Shown piece by piece: positions 26,130 through 36,029 of a DNA stretch of 64,000 nt; the stretch's first letter is position 1; each line of letters starts with the position of its first letter. Origin of the DNA: Phalacrocorax aristotelis. Taxonomy: Eukaryota > Chordata > Aves > Suliformes > Phalacrocoracidae. The DNA lies in NCBI RefSeq assembly GCF_949628215.1, contig NC_134282.1:14116723-14180722 (forward strand), given 5' to 3'. The notes below the pieces were generated by a model. That model did no database searches. It had not been told where the DNA came from and saw only the letters and a list, made by a program, of their open reading frames with translations. A program made the translations under genes and the position numbers.

Positions 26130-26540
26130 TTCTTTTTTTTTTCTTTTTTTACAATTTCGTAATTAATTGTTGCACTCGGGTTTGTAATGGAAACAATCCT
26201 GCGAGGCCGGATGGTTGTTATGATTTGCTTTCTTTAGCGTTTCTCCCCCTTCACGAGCATTGTTCGCGGTGAGTGTCTGGGCTCAGATATGATGTTGGGA
26301 CAGCGCCTCCCTTGAAATGGAAACAGAGGCCTGAATAAAGAAGGGTGGAAAAAAAGTACTTTGTAGTCTGCATCGTCCATCTTTAATTCAGAGACGCATC
26401 TATACTCCTGGGAGCGCTGCCTTTGATCTCTTTGATTTTTACACCAGATCTGTTATGGACTAAAATTCCTAGGTTTTCCATAGAAACATCTCCATTCCTT
26501 CGGGATATTGATGTTTTCTTCTTCCTAGGGGTTATGATAT
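26130..26540. promoter_or_regulatory. Candidate conserved element with tandem TCF/LEF motifs
   Basis: AT-rich, non-repetitive block with GTAATTAATTG and AACAATCC (SOX-like). CTTTGATC at 26,421-26,428 and CTTTGATT at 26,430-26,437 are two TCF/LEF-type motifs in the same orientation. Wnt input into ZIC genes in dorsal neural tube is known; a link to this element is inference. Confidence 0.35.
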
Positions 26541-29245
26541 GGTAAATCAGATTCAGAAAAGCATGGACAATGCCAGCATTCATGGGTCGGGGGGCGGGGG
26601 TGGGGGGGCGGGAGCCTCTCTCTCTTCTCCCAATGAATCAAAATATTGTTTATTCTGTTGCTCTTTAAGCCCAGTCACTTCAGCTGCCTTTCAGTGCCTT
26701 CAACTCTGGAAGAGGGGCAGCAGCAGCAGCAGGTTGCGTTGCCATGGGGACCCTACTGTATGGCAGCAGCGCCAGCCCCAAAGACAATGCCTCGCAAAGG
26801 GGCTTGAAAAGTGAGGTTTCTCCCTTTGCCACGCAGCCACTTCCGATGGAGCAAGCATTCTCCTTTCGGGACCCTCATCTTGTCACTAGAACAATGTCTA
26901 TCTTCGCCTGCCAATTTTTTTTTTCTCTATCCTGCCTTTGATCTATAAAAAATCAAAAGAACAAAGTCAGGGGAGAATAGGGGGCGCTTTTTTTGTTGTT
27001 GATGCACAGAACAGGCTTTTATAATTTGGGTCTACTTTTGTGCTTGAGGATTGCAGGGGCAGGGAAGGAGGGTAGTTTATTCGTGTGTTGTGCTCTCTCC
27101 AGCCCTGCCGACACTGGGCATGGCGTGTGCCAAAGGCCCCCCTCCCTTCCCCACTTCTCCTCCCCAAAGCAGCCAGGAATAAGGACGGGTGCTGCCCAGC
27201 CCGGGCGCCCCCCACTCCCTGGCCTTGGCCCTGAGAGCTCTCCTGCAGGCCCTCCCACCTGCCCGGCCCAGGCCACTGCTGGGGTGGCACTGACCCTTGC
27301 CCAGGGCCAAGTTAGGATCCCCCAGGCTGACTAATTAATGCTGATGTTAATAACAGAGATGTGTGCAAATAACAGCATGCCCATCACAGTATATTTTAAT
27401 GCATGATGCAAAATGATGCTGTTTTCCAAGTCATGATTTGGTGTAAACGTTAGAGGAATGAACGTGAGACTGACACCCTTTTCTTAGAAATCAGACAAAT
27501 CTGGACAGCGTGAGGTCCTGAGATGCTGAAATCTTGGCTTTACGTGCCAGCAAAGAAAAGAAACTGGAGTGTCCATGCAAATATGCAAGTGTGCATTTGA
27601 CTTCTTTGTTTGTAAGTGGCAACAGGCATTGTCACACATGTGTGAGACAGGCTATAAATAATCCTAGATGGAAAACTGGGTCTAGTTCTGGTTCTTTCCA
27701 TGAGGACAAGTGGCTGGTTGGGTTCACATGTGACTCTACGCACGTAACCCTCCTGGAATTAACCCTAATCACTCGAGCTCAGCTCGGTTCCTTGCCTCGC
27801 TTCAAACAGCGGGAAGTGTTGATTTCTCCAAAAGGATTGCATTACAGCTACTTCCTTTTCATTAAAATGCCAGCAAAGGAAACAACAGAAATGACTAGTC
27901 TGTGCTGTATCGGTTACACTGGCTTTGGTGCCCTGGCTAAAACGTGTTCCCACACGATTTAGTGATTAACTCCATCACAGACTGGTTTCCTACTTTGAAG
28001 GAGTCAATTTCTGGGCAAGACAATGCAGTAGGTTGGAGAGAGTGGAAATTAGAGGAAGGTTTATTAAAGAAACTCAGATATCCTTGGTGAGAGCTTTTTC
28101 TGTCTTTGGCTGCCTTTTATTACTTATTTTTGAAAGAAAATCACCAGTTTCAAAATGCCTGGTTAAAGTCAATTCATTTAGGCAAGGGCATCTGACCCCC
28201 CATCTGGGTTTGCGCTGCTGGGGAACATTTGCCTGGGCTGCAAATGGAGGCAGAGGCACCCCTCCCTGGGGGACTGTGAGCAGGGGTTGGGAGTGGGGTG
28301 TATTCATGGGGATCAGAGCCCTCGCTCCTGCCTTTATGACAGACAGGCAGGCATGAAACAGGGGTGACACTCAGCCTTTTCCTGGCACAGGAAACTCATG
28401 GGTGGGCACGAGGGAGTGTTGGGGCATTGCATGTCCCAGCAGTGTGCCATGGCTCTTTCAGGTCTGGCTGTAGATCAGAACTGGGATGCTCTGGATGCAC
28501 CATCCAGTACCTGCAGACAGCCATGCCTCCAGTGCAGCATCTGCCTGGCATCATGTCACCCTTACGAGTGTCCCCTAGCAATTGCCTATGACCTGCATGG
28601 GATATCCGGACCCTGGTCCCATGCCAGACCCCCAAAAGCCCTCAGCTCAGTGTCCAGGAGCTGAGCCTTTACCATCCAGGGTAGTCCCATGTCTCAGGGT
28701 CTGTGCCCAGGGACTGCAGAGATGAGCCTGTCATAAAAAGGGATGCTGAGGCAGCAGGTTTGCATGGCACAGGGAGGACCTCGGGACCAGAGCATCTGCT
28801 TGCAGGCAGTGTCTGGGCCTTGGAGAGAAGGGGAAGGGACATGGGAGGGCTATTTCACCTGTCTGAAAGATAACCACTTTGAGAAGAGGTAGCAGGCCTG
28901 GGGCCCAAGAGCAATTCCCCCTCCCTCCTCCTCCTCCTGTTCCCCCACCCCCCATCCCCCCGAGCCCCTGATTCCCCGGGGAACCGGCTTCCCACCCTAT
29001 CTGGTCACATTCTCTTCCCAAGATTAATTGTTGGGTCAGGGCGGATTCACCATTGTGTCAGTCTGCAAGTGCCTTTCTCTTCTTTCTTTTTTCTAGCGCC
29101 TTACTCAAACTTCAGGCCCCCCTCTCTTTCCTCCTCCCCCATCTTTTAGTGAGGGGGTACTGCTACCCCGATCCGACCTTCTGGGCTGAGAGGCATCAGC
29201 CATGCCTTTTAACTGTACAATTCTACACACTCCCTAAATGTTGTT
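26541..29245. other. Mixed-composition interval, no gene
   Basis: Contains a G-run (26,588-26,612), moderate GC at 27.1-27.3 kb and 28.2-29.0 kb, and AT-rich pieces at 27.33-27.48 kb with TGACTAATTAATGC. No domain-bearing frame and no clear repeat. Confidence 0.5.
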
Positions 29246-29389
29246 TTAATAACAGCGTTTGAAAAAAGCCGCAGCGGGTTGGTGTTTAGAAAAGCAGTGA
29301 GATGCCTGGAGCAGCTCTCTCTCCGTCACACACACACACAGATACACCCCGGACAGCTTTGCGGGGGGGACACACACGGTGAAAACGCA

Positions 29390-29990
29390 CCCAGCGCTTC
29401 GATGGAGTGCCCCATCTCCCCGGGAAGCCCCGGGAAGGCGCAGGCGGGAGGAGGGCGTGGGCAGGGAGGGGGCTCGGTGCCCTGCCGGCAGCCCTGGCCG
29501 GGAGCAGCGGCCCGGCCGCGGGGCCAGGAGCCGGCACGGAGACCCACGCAAAGCCCCGAGCGGAGCCGACGGCGCGGGGAGGCGGTATCTCCGCGCTTCC
29601 TTTAGCCCGGGGGACAGGACCAGGGAACGCGGCCGGGCAGGAGGCATCGCCCGGCTCTCGGGGCGACCCCTCCATCCCCCGCCCGGAGCAGGCAGAGCCG
29701 CGCAGCCCGGGGCAGAAGCGGGCACAGGGGTGCCGTGCCCCCGCCACTGCCCCGCAGCGCCCGGCCCTTGCACGCCGCTATCAGCAAAAGCGCGGGGCGT
29801 GGAGGTGGCGGGGGCAGCGCCCGGCCCCCTCGGGCGGCCCGGTCCGGAGGGTCCCGCCGCCGGCCGGGGCGGGGAGAGCCACTCGGTGCGCCCCGACCCC
29901 GGCGGCTCCCCCGGGCTACCGCCAGCCACGCCGCTCTCGGGGCTTTGCGCCGCGGGAAACTCCCACGCGGTTCTCGCTCCCCTGTGAAAC
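29390..29990. promoter_or_regulatory. CpG island
   Basis: About 600 bp with very dense CpG and open frames of 150-238 codons on both strands, including a 227-codon minus-strand frame. Simultaneous openness in several frames argues for composition rather than coding. Confidence 0.65.
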
Positions 29991-30119
29991 CACAGAGCCT
30001 GGCACTCATTTTCCTTCCAAGCCGCCGTGTAAGAGGTGCAGTGAAGGAGACCGAGACACCTTCATATCTCAATTTTTCTTCTTTGGACAGGAAATGTGCG
30101 TGGAGGGGGGGTCGAGATC

Positions 30120-30420
30120 GTAAATTTCATTGATTACTTGCAGATTGTAGAGAGTATATTCAGGCTTTCATGACAGCTTCTGGAGACATAACGACTGGGC
30201 AATATTGCTTGAACAGTACAAACTCTCTTTAACTACCACAAAGGAATCAGCAGGTAATTATAGGCTCGATTGTATACATAATAGGCATCGGAAATCGGAG
30301 AATAACTGTAGGCAGCGATTCTGAACAAGAAGAGGAACTGTCGTGCTTCAAACTCCCGTACAATAGCTGCTCATTGTGCTGGGTGTCTTATTCTAATTAG
30401 AGATACCTGCGCAGCATAGC
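30120..30420. promoter_or_regulatory. Candidate conserved non-coding element
   Basis: Immediately follows the 29.4-30.0 kb CpG island. Non-repetitive, with TGATTACTTG, CATGACAGCTTC (TALE-type TGACAGCT), GGTAATTATAGG and CTAATTAGAG motifs. Confidence 0.35.
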
Positions 30421-31293
30421 AAATATGGAGGCGAGACACATCCTTGATCATCCTGCCAGTAAAACTCATCCTTTAAAAACTCAGGATATGAAGGCAAAGC
30501 AAGCCATGTGGGGATTCCTGAAAGAGGCGACGGTGCTGAGCTGTGCCTTCTGCCTCTGGAAGAGAGCTTTACTGGGCAGAGCGAGCACGCCTTGTTTGGG
30601 GGAAATTGTGACCGGAATGGGACTGCTGGCAAAAAAACTTTGCTCAAGGTGCCCAGAGAATTACTTTTTCCACAGAGACAGCTAACAAACGTAAATGAGC
30701 GCCTGATCAAAATTAACCGAAAACAACAATCACTTCGGGAACATGCCAAGCCCTTATTTCGTATTGAGTTTATAATATTTAAAATTATTTTTTCTTGACT
30801 TTAGGGGAAAAACAAGACAAGCTTGGTTTTCTATACCTAGGGGAATATAAATACATGTTTCTTATCTAGAGATTGCCCCTTTTTTAACAAATGGTTTTGT
30901 TTTGAAATCATTATTGTCACTCTCTTAGCAGAATCCTGTCTCTCCCTTAGCCAGTAATTTCTCCTTCCGACAGGCTCTAACTCCCAGCAAAATCACGGGG
31001 AACACTCCGAACAGCTCTCCTGGCGTCGATGCCCATTTCACTCGAGGGCTTCCTCTGTTCCCGTTTCTTTCAGTTGAAGTTTTCCAACGAGTTGCTTCGC
31101 GACGAGCCGAGGCGGTGCCCGGCATGTGCAGCTGTGCGTGGGTGAAGCCACGCACTGCCCGTCCCCGCGGGTCAGACCCCTGTTCTGCCCGGCTGAAACG
31201 AGTCCCGGCGGTTTCCACAAAAGCTGGTTTGAATTTCATCTGGCCTTAAAGTTCACTTCGGTTGTTTTGCCTCTAGGGGTACGTGCTATGTTA

Positions 31294-31317
31294 TTCTAGG
31301 TCACTAGTGACCTAGAA
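31294..31317. promoter_or_regulatory. 24-bp perfect palindrome with paired nuclear-receptor half-sites
   Basis: TTCTAGGTCACT is followed by its exact reverse complement. Each arm holds a TTCTAGGTCA string, which fits the monomeric ROR/REV-ERB consensus (AT-rich flank plus RGGTCA). The AGGTCA and TGACCT cores form an inverted repeat with a CTAG spacer (IR4). The palindrome is seen; factor binding is inference. Confidence 0.7.
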
Positions 31318-31419
31318 GCCTAAGTGAACATGTGTCCACATCAAAAGCCAGCCCCACAGAAGCAAAGAACGCGAGGTATCACTTCAGCCTAGGGGGAAGA
31401 TTGTTTCCGCCAGGTCAAG

Positions 31420-31660
31420 TCTGACTCCGCCAAAAAGCCGAGGCGAGCGGAGCCGAGGAGAGGCAGAGCCGGGCTCCCGACCCGCCGCCGGGACGGGGTG
31501 CGGTGCCAGGGGAAAGCGCCCCGCGGGGCTCCGACCTCCGCGGGGAACGTGACTTTGGCCCCGGCCCCGGGGGAGCGCGGAGCCGCTGCTCGGCGGCAGC
31601 CCTCGCCCCCACCGCGGGGGTGCGCAACTGGGCGCGCACCCCACGCGTGTCCGTGTCACC
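31420..31660. promoter_or_regulatory. Small CpG island
   Basis: CpG-dense for about 240 bp, 100 bp right of the 24-bp palindrome. No gene. Confidence 0.55.
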
Positions 31661-31679
31661 AGAAGTGAGCTCGTCGTGG

Positions 31680-32380
31680 AGCAGCCAGGCTCCAAATCAA
31701 TTAGATTTGGATTCCTTCCATTCACAAATACCTGATCAGCGAAGTCCGATTGCTGCTTTTCTAAACATCATTACTACGTCGTTGTAAACGAGATAACACA
31801 ACTGTTGGCTAAAAAATTGAAATGATGGATAGAAATAAATTCTCTGTATAACTGACAACGAGTAACAGCAGAATATTTCACTCGGTGTTTTGCAATCCCG
31901 CTCCCGTAACAACCGTCTTGTCTACGTACATGGCTGGCTTCTGCCTGTCTATTTGGTTTTAATGCCAAGTTAACGTTAGAGCTGAAGCAGGATGTTCGTA
32001 TAAATATGACTCAATTTTTTTCAAAACGCTTCTGACTAAATCACGCAGTGAAAATAAAACACAGAGGGAGAGAAGGAGGGGAAGTTGTGTTTCCCAAAAT
32101 TGAAAAACAGTAAAAAAATTGGTCATAAAAAAAAAGCTCCAGATGAAGACAGTAAAGGTAAATCAAAGCACAACAACTGTTTGCAATATCACTTGTACTT
32201 TTCCTGTTGGGCTGCGCAGTATTTTACCGAGTGGAAGTACCAGCAAGATGTGCAGGTATCCGTTTACGTTATAAAATGTAGTTGGTATAAATACTCTGTT
32301 CCTGAGAACAGCTTTATCACACGCTTCCAAATAATAAAGTAGCCTTTCAAACAAAAGCCACACATCAGGTGGCACTTTAT
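31680..32380. promoter_or_regulatory. Candidate conserved non-coding interval
   Basis: AT-rich, non-repetitive, with ATCAATTAGATTT, ATAACAC and TTTACGTTATAAAATG strings between two CpG islands. The short open frames are unconvincing. Confidence 0.28.
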
Positions 32381-32429
32381 TAATGAATGATGGTCTGCCT
32401 GATAAATGCGAAGGGTGACGGGTTTCAGC

Positions 32430-32900
32430 TCCTTTCCTCCCGCTGCCGCCTGTCCCGTCCCGTCCCGTCCCGTCCCGTCCCGCCGGCGAGGAGCGCCGAG
32501 CCCCGGCCGCCGCCCCGCCCGCCCCGCGCCCCGCCGGTGGCTGCCTCCAGCCCGGCTCCAGGTCGCTTCCGTGTAGGCTTGGGGGGATTCCCGGCACCCC
32601 GAACTTCAGAGACTAAATTCACGTACAAAACGCTTCCGCCAAGTGGCAACTTTTTTTCTCTCTTTTTGTTCTCCCTAAAGTTTTGTGGTGTTTGCCCAGT
32701 TTCGGCGAGAGAGGTTCGTGGTACGAAGGATAGGTCAGGTCTGTCTCAGGGTAACCTGCCCGCCTCCATCCTTTCGCCCGTGTCACCTGGGGATTCCCCA
32801 GGCGCACGCACGGCGGCACCTCACCCCGCACCCCTCCGCCATCAGCCGCCTCCCGGCAGTGCGTGAACCCAGCCTTTCCCACAGCTGGTCCCAAACCCAA
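32430..32900. promoter_or_regulatory. CpG island containing a (GTCCC)6 tract
   Basis: GC-rich block; the pentamer GTCCC repeats six times without interruption at 32,452-32,481. The 144-159 codon frames that cross it are compositional. Confidence 0.6.
32452..32481 (+). repeat. (GTCCC)6 minisatellite
   Basis: Six perfect GTCCC units, followed by GCCGG. Its complement, GGGAC repeated, has regularly spaced G3 runs. Confidence 0.95.
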
Positions 32901-33535
32901 CCTGTCAGCGCAGCTCGGCAAGGCACGCTGCGAACGGGGCAGAATAAGAATCTGTTGATCGCCCTGGCCACAAGTTCGCTTTTCTGACCCTATATCCTAG
33001 TCCGGCCGGTTGTTGGGTTTGGGCTGGTTTGGGCTTTTTTAAGCCGACTCTTACTCTACGTGTTAAATGGTCGGCTCTTTAACCAGCAACTAGCAATCAT
33101 CAGACATCAATTTATACGGCTTTTACAAATACCTAAGCTATTTAAAATGCTGAACTGGGTTGTGTGTGGCAGGGAACATCTATCTATTGAATAGGCAGTG
33201 TCACACGGTAGCATGCTCTCTTGTCAAGGGTGATTGTGTTTTAGGCAAACATTTGAGCAAACATAAAGGCAAAGGTCAAGTACTGTTCAGTTGCAGTGTG
33301 TGCTAATTCACCTAGCTAACCAATGGGGCAAAAGTTGCATTTTCTGCGAGCACCGCAGACCAAACCTCTGCGAAGGGCATTATTAGCTGTGAGCCGGCTG
33401 TGATCGCTTCCAGGCGGCTCCCGGGTGGAAGGGCTGGAGGCTCCGACGGTGCCCGGGGTGCAGCTCCTGCACCATCACCTCCCTTTACTAACAAGCGTCT
33501 TCCAATAAGCTGGTGGGTTTTGTGCTGTTCCGCTC

Positions 33536-33560
33536 CACACACACACACACACACACACAC
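33536..33560 (+). repeat. (CA)n microsatellite
   Basis: About 12 uninterrupted CA dinucleotides (33,536-33,560), probably polymorphic. Confidence 0.95.
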
Positions 33561-34456
33561 TTACTTTTTTCCCCTCTTTGCTATTTATTTCTTTCCCTGC
33601 ATTTTCTTCCTCTCCCTCTCCCTCCCCATCCCCTGAACAAACGGAGCTGGGCTGCCCGGCGGCGGCCGGCGCGGGGAGAAGGGCGACTCCGGAGAAATTG
33701 GGCAAGCGGAGACCAGTGGCAGGAAAGTGCAGTTTGCCTCCTCACTGAAAGTGCGTGGGGAGGAGGGGGGAGGAGGAACCGAGTTACTTTATTATCCTCA
33801 TTCCTCCCCACGTCGTCGCAATAAACTAAAGCCATGTTTTGAATAGGAAAGGCTGGAATTTATCTCTGAGGGTGATCTGCCTGCAGAATTTTCCAAGCAA
33901 ACCTTATTATTTCTCATAGGGAAATTATTCCTGCCATCCAAAAAAATAGAGAAGAATCAAAGGACTGGGCGGTGGTTGTCACACTCGCAGCTTAAAAGTC
34001 TCTCTCTCTCTTTTAAGGGAGAAAAAAAAAAGGAAGAAGAAAAAAAAACCAAACCGGTGACCCATTCCTTCCCTCTCGGTTCAGCCTGGAGGGCTCGCAC
34101 TTTGAGTCAATAGTCATTTTGTTTGAACCAATGGCTGTGCTCCCATCCAGGCTGTACGTACAGTAGTTTTCATAATAAACCCGGGTTTCACAGTTGTGGT
34201 CTTAAAGCACTCAGGTTTGGGGGTTGCAGTTGCAAAATAAATAAATAAATACATATATGGCAGTGGGGTTAAAAAAAAAAAACAACTAACAACCAAAAAC
34301 CCTAACAAACCGCCAAATAAAAACGATGCTTCTGAACCCAGGCGAAAGCTCGTGAAATTCTTACTTGTTGCCTTGTGCTATAGAGGCAGTCGCCTCCCAG
34401 CCCCGCACCGTGGGGTCTGGCTGCTCCTGCCTCTGCTTCTGGGAGAAGCGGGGTGA

Positions 34457-34487
34457 TTTCTTTTTTTTTTTCTTTTTTTTTTTTTTT
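34457..34487 (+). repeat. Poly-T tract
   Basis: Thirty-one bases of T broken only by a C at 34,460 and 34,472 or so. No linked element recognised. Confidence 0.85.
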
Positions 34488-34907
34488 GACTAAATTCCAG
34501 GAAGAGCATCAACAACGTTAGAGACGTGATTCTAAGCACAAAACCGGTTTATGACTAAAATGGCATTTAAATCACGAGGGCATATTTTCTTTGCAGAGCA
34601 GATTTTAAATACAAGCATAGACGCATTAGAAAACCCGTTAAAAAAAAAAAAAAATAAACTTACCCCCGCCTGCCAAACCATCACAATTTGTGGGACTCTT
34701 CTTTAGAGCTGTAGACAACTTGGTCCTTCATGCCCTGCATTAAACACGGTGGATACAGTGAAACGGGAGTAAAATTTTTTAAAAAAAAATGTTTTGTCAT
34801 GTATTTCTAAATAGTCTAATCTCCTTCAAATGTCTCGGATTTCTTTACAACCCACTGGCTACGGTCCTATAAACACCACCTGGGCAGTTTCACAAGCTTT
34901 AAAGTTT

Positions 34908-34965
34908 TGTGTGAGTGTGTGTGTGTGCGCGTGTGTGTGTGCGCGTGTGTGTGTGCGTGTGTGCA
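34908..34965 (+). repeat. (GT)n repeat with CGCG interruptions, Z-DNA-prone
   Basis: About 50 bp of alternating purine-pyrimidine sequence in which GT runs are broken at regular spacing by GCGCG, the most readily Z-forming step. Confidence 0.9.
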
Positions 34966-35260
34966 GTAAGTTGTTTAAAAGGCATCGTTACCATTCAGAG
35001 GTATAGAAGTATTGCCCTGATCTTTGGCGTGATGGGGTTTGTTTTTTGGATTTGGGAGGGTTTTTTTTTTACATGCACCTCTCATTTTACTTAACTTTTT
35101 AAGGATGGGAAAAGCTGGAAGCTTTAGTTTTCCAGAGACTTTTCTCGTTATTCATCTGTTTGGTCGCCTTAGCCGCACAAAAGCGTATCAGCTGCGTTAT
35201 GAAAAATGGCCTAAGCCCAGAGAATGTCACAGTGGTCGACTTATTATTTTAGCCCTTCTT

Positions 35261-35280
35261 AAAAAAAAAAAAAAAAAAAA
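35261..35280 (+). repeat. Poly-A tract (20 A)
   Basis: Twenty uninterrupted A. The sequence to the left does not resemble a retro-copied gene, so this is listed as a simple repeat. Confidence 0.95.
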
Positions 35281-36029
35281 GAAAACTCGCGGAAAGTTTG
35301 CTTTTGATGAATTCAATAAAAGCGGCGCTGCAACGGAAGAGATTTTAAGCTAAAATCATACAGCATGGGGGCAAAAGCTTAAACCAGCCAGATGGCCAAA
35401 GGTAGCCAGAGTCTGCCCGCTTCAAACCCATCTACTGAAGTTACAGACCTCCAGGCTTTTAGCTTTTTTCGTGTTTATCGTGGTCTGTTTCTCCCCCTTA
35501 AAAATATCCTAACAAACAAATAAACAAAAGTGAACTTTCACAATTCACGTGTCATGAGCCGTTTTTCTTTCTGCCTCTGGAAGAGGAACAAGGATTTTTT
35601 TAAAATTTTGTTTGTTTGTTTTAAAAAAGACACGGCATCTCGAAGCCCCTGGGCAAGGTGTTACTTTTTAATTTACCAGCACCTCATCTGTCGTCCCCAG
35701 GGAGGGCTTCCCGGCCGTAACCAGAAAGAGGTCGGAAGGACTGCAGGGATTGCAGCTGAAGGCTGTGCTGTGAATCAGCTCCTGTCCCTCTCCCGAGTAA
35801 TAAATAGATCTAAACGATAACAGCAACTAATAATAACAACCATAATAAATACCCCAGACTAGGGACTCTTGAGGGCAAGGCGTTGAATTCGATGTGGGTT
35901 TTGTTTGTTGTTTGGAAACATCCGTAAACAGTCCCCAAACCACTAGTAAACTCTTCTGGCGTAAAAACCTTTGCGATTCTTGTGATTTCGGGGGCACTCG
36001 GAGGCTGCGATTGGCTTCCAGAAAGCTGT

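Noticed and set aside
26975..26990. CTCF-like core AGGGGGCGC
   Set aside because: Only the central part fits; the upstream CCAC-type half is missing.
29246..29929. 227-codon minus-strand frame and 238-codon plus-strand frame in a CpG island
   Set aside because: Same reason: mutually overlapping low-complexity frames, no recognisable motif, no splice context.
35150..35280. Processed pseudogene ending in the 20-A tract
   Set aside because: The preceding sequence matches no gene I recognise, with no polyadenylation signal at the right place and no target-site duplication.
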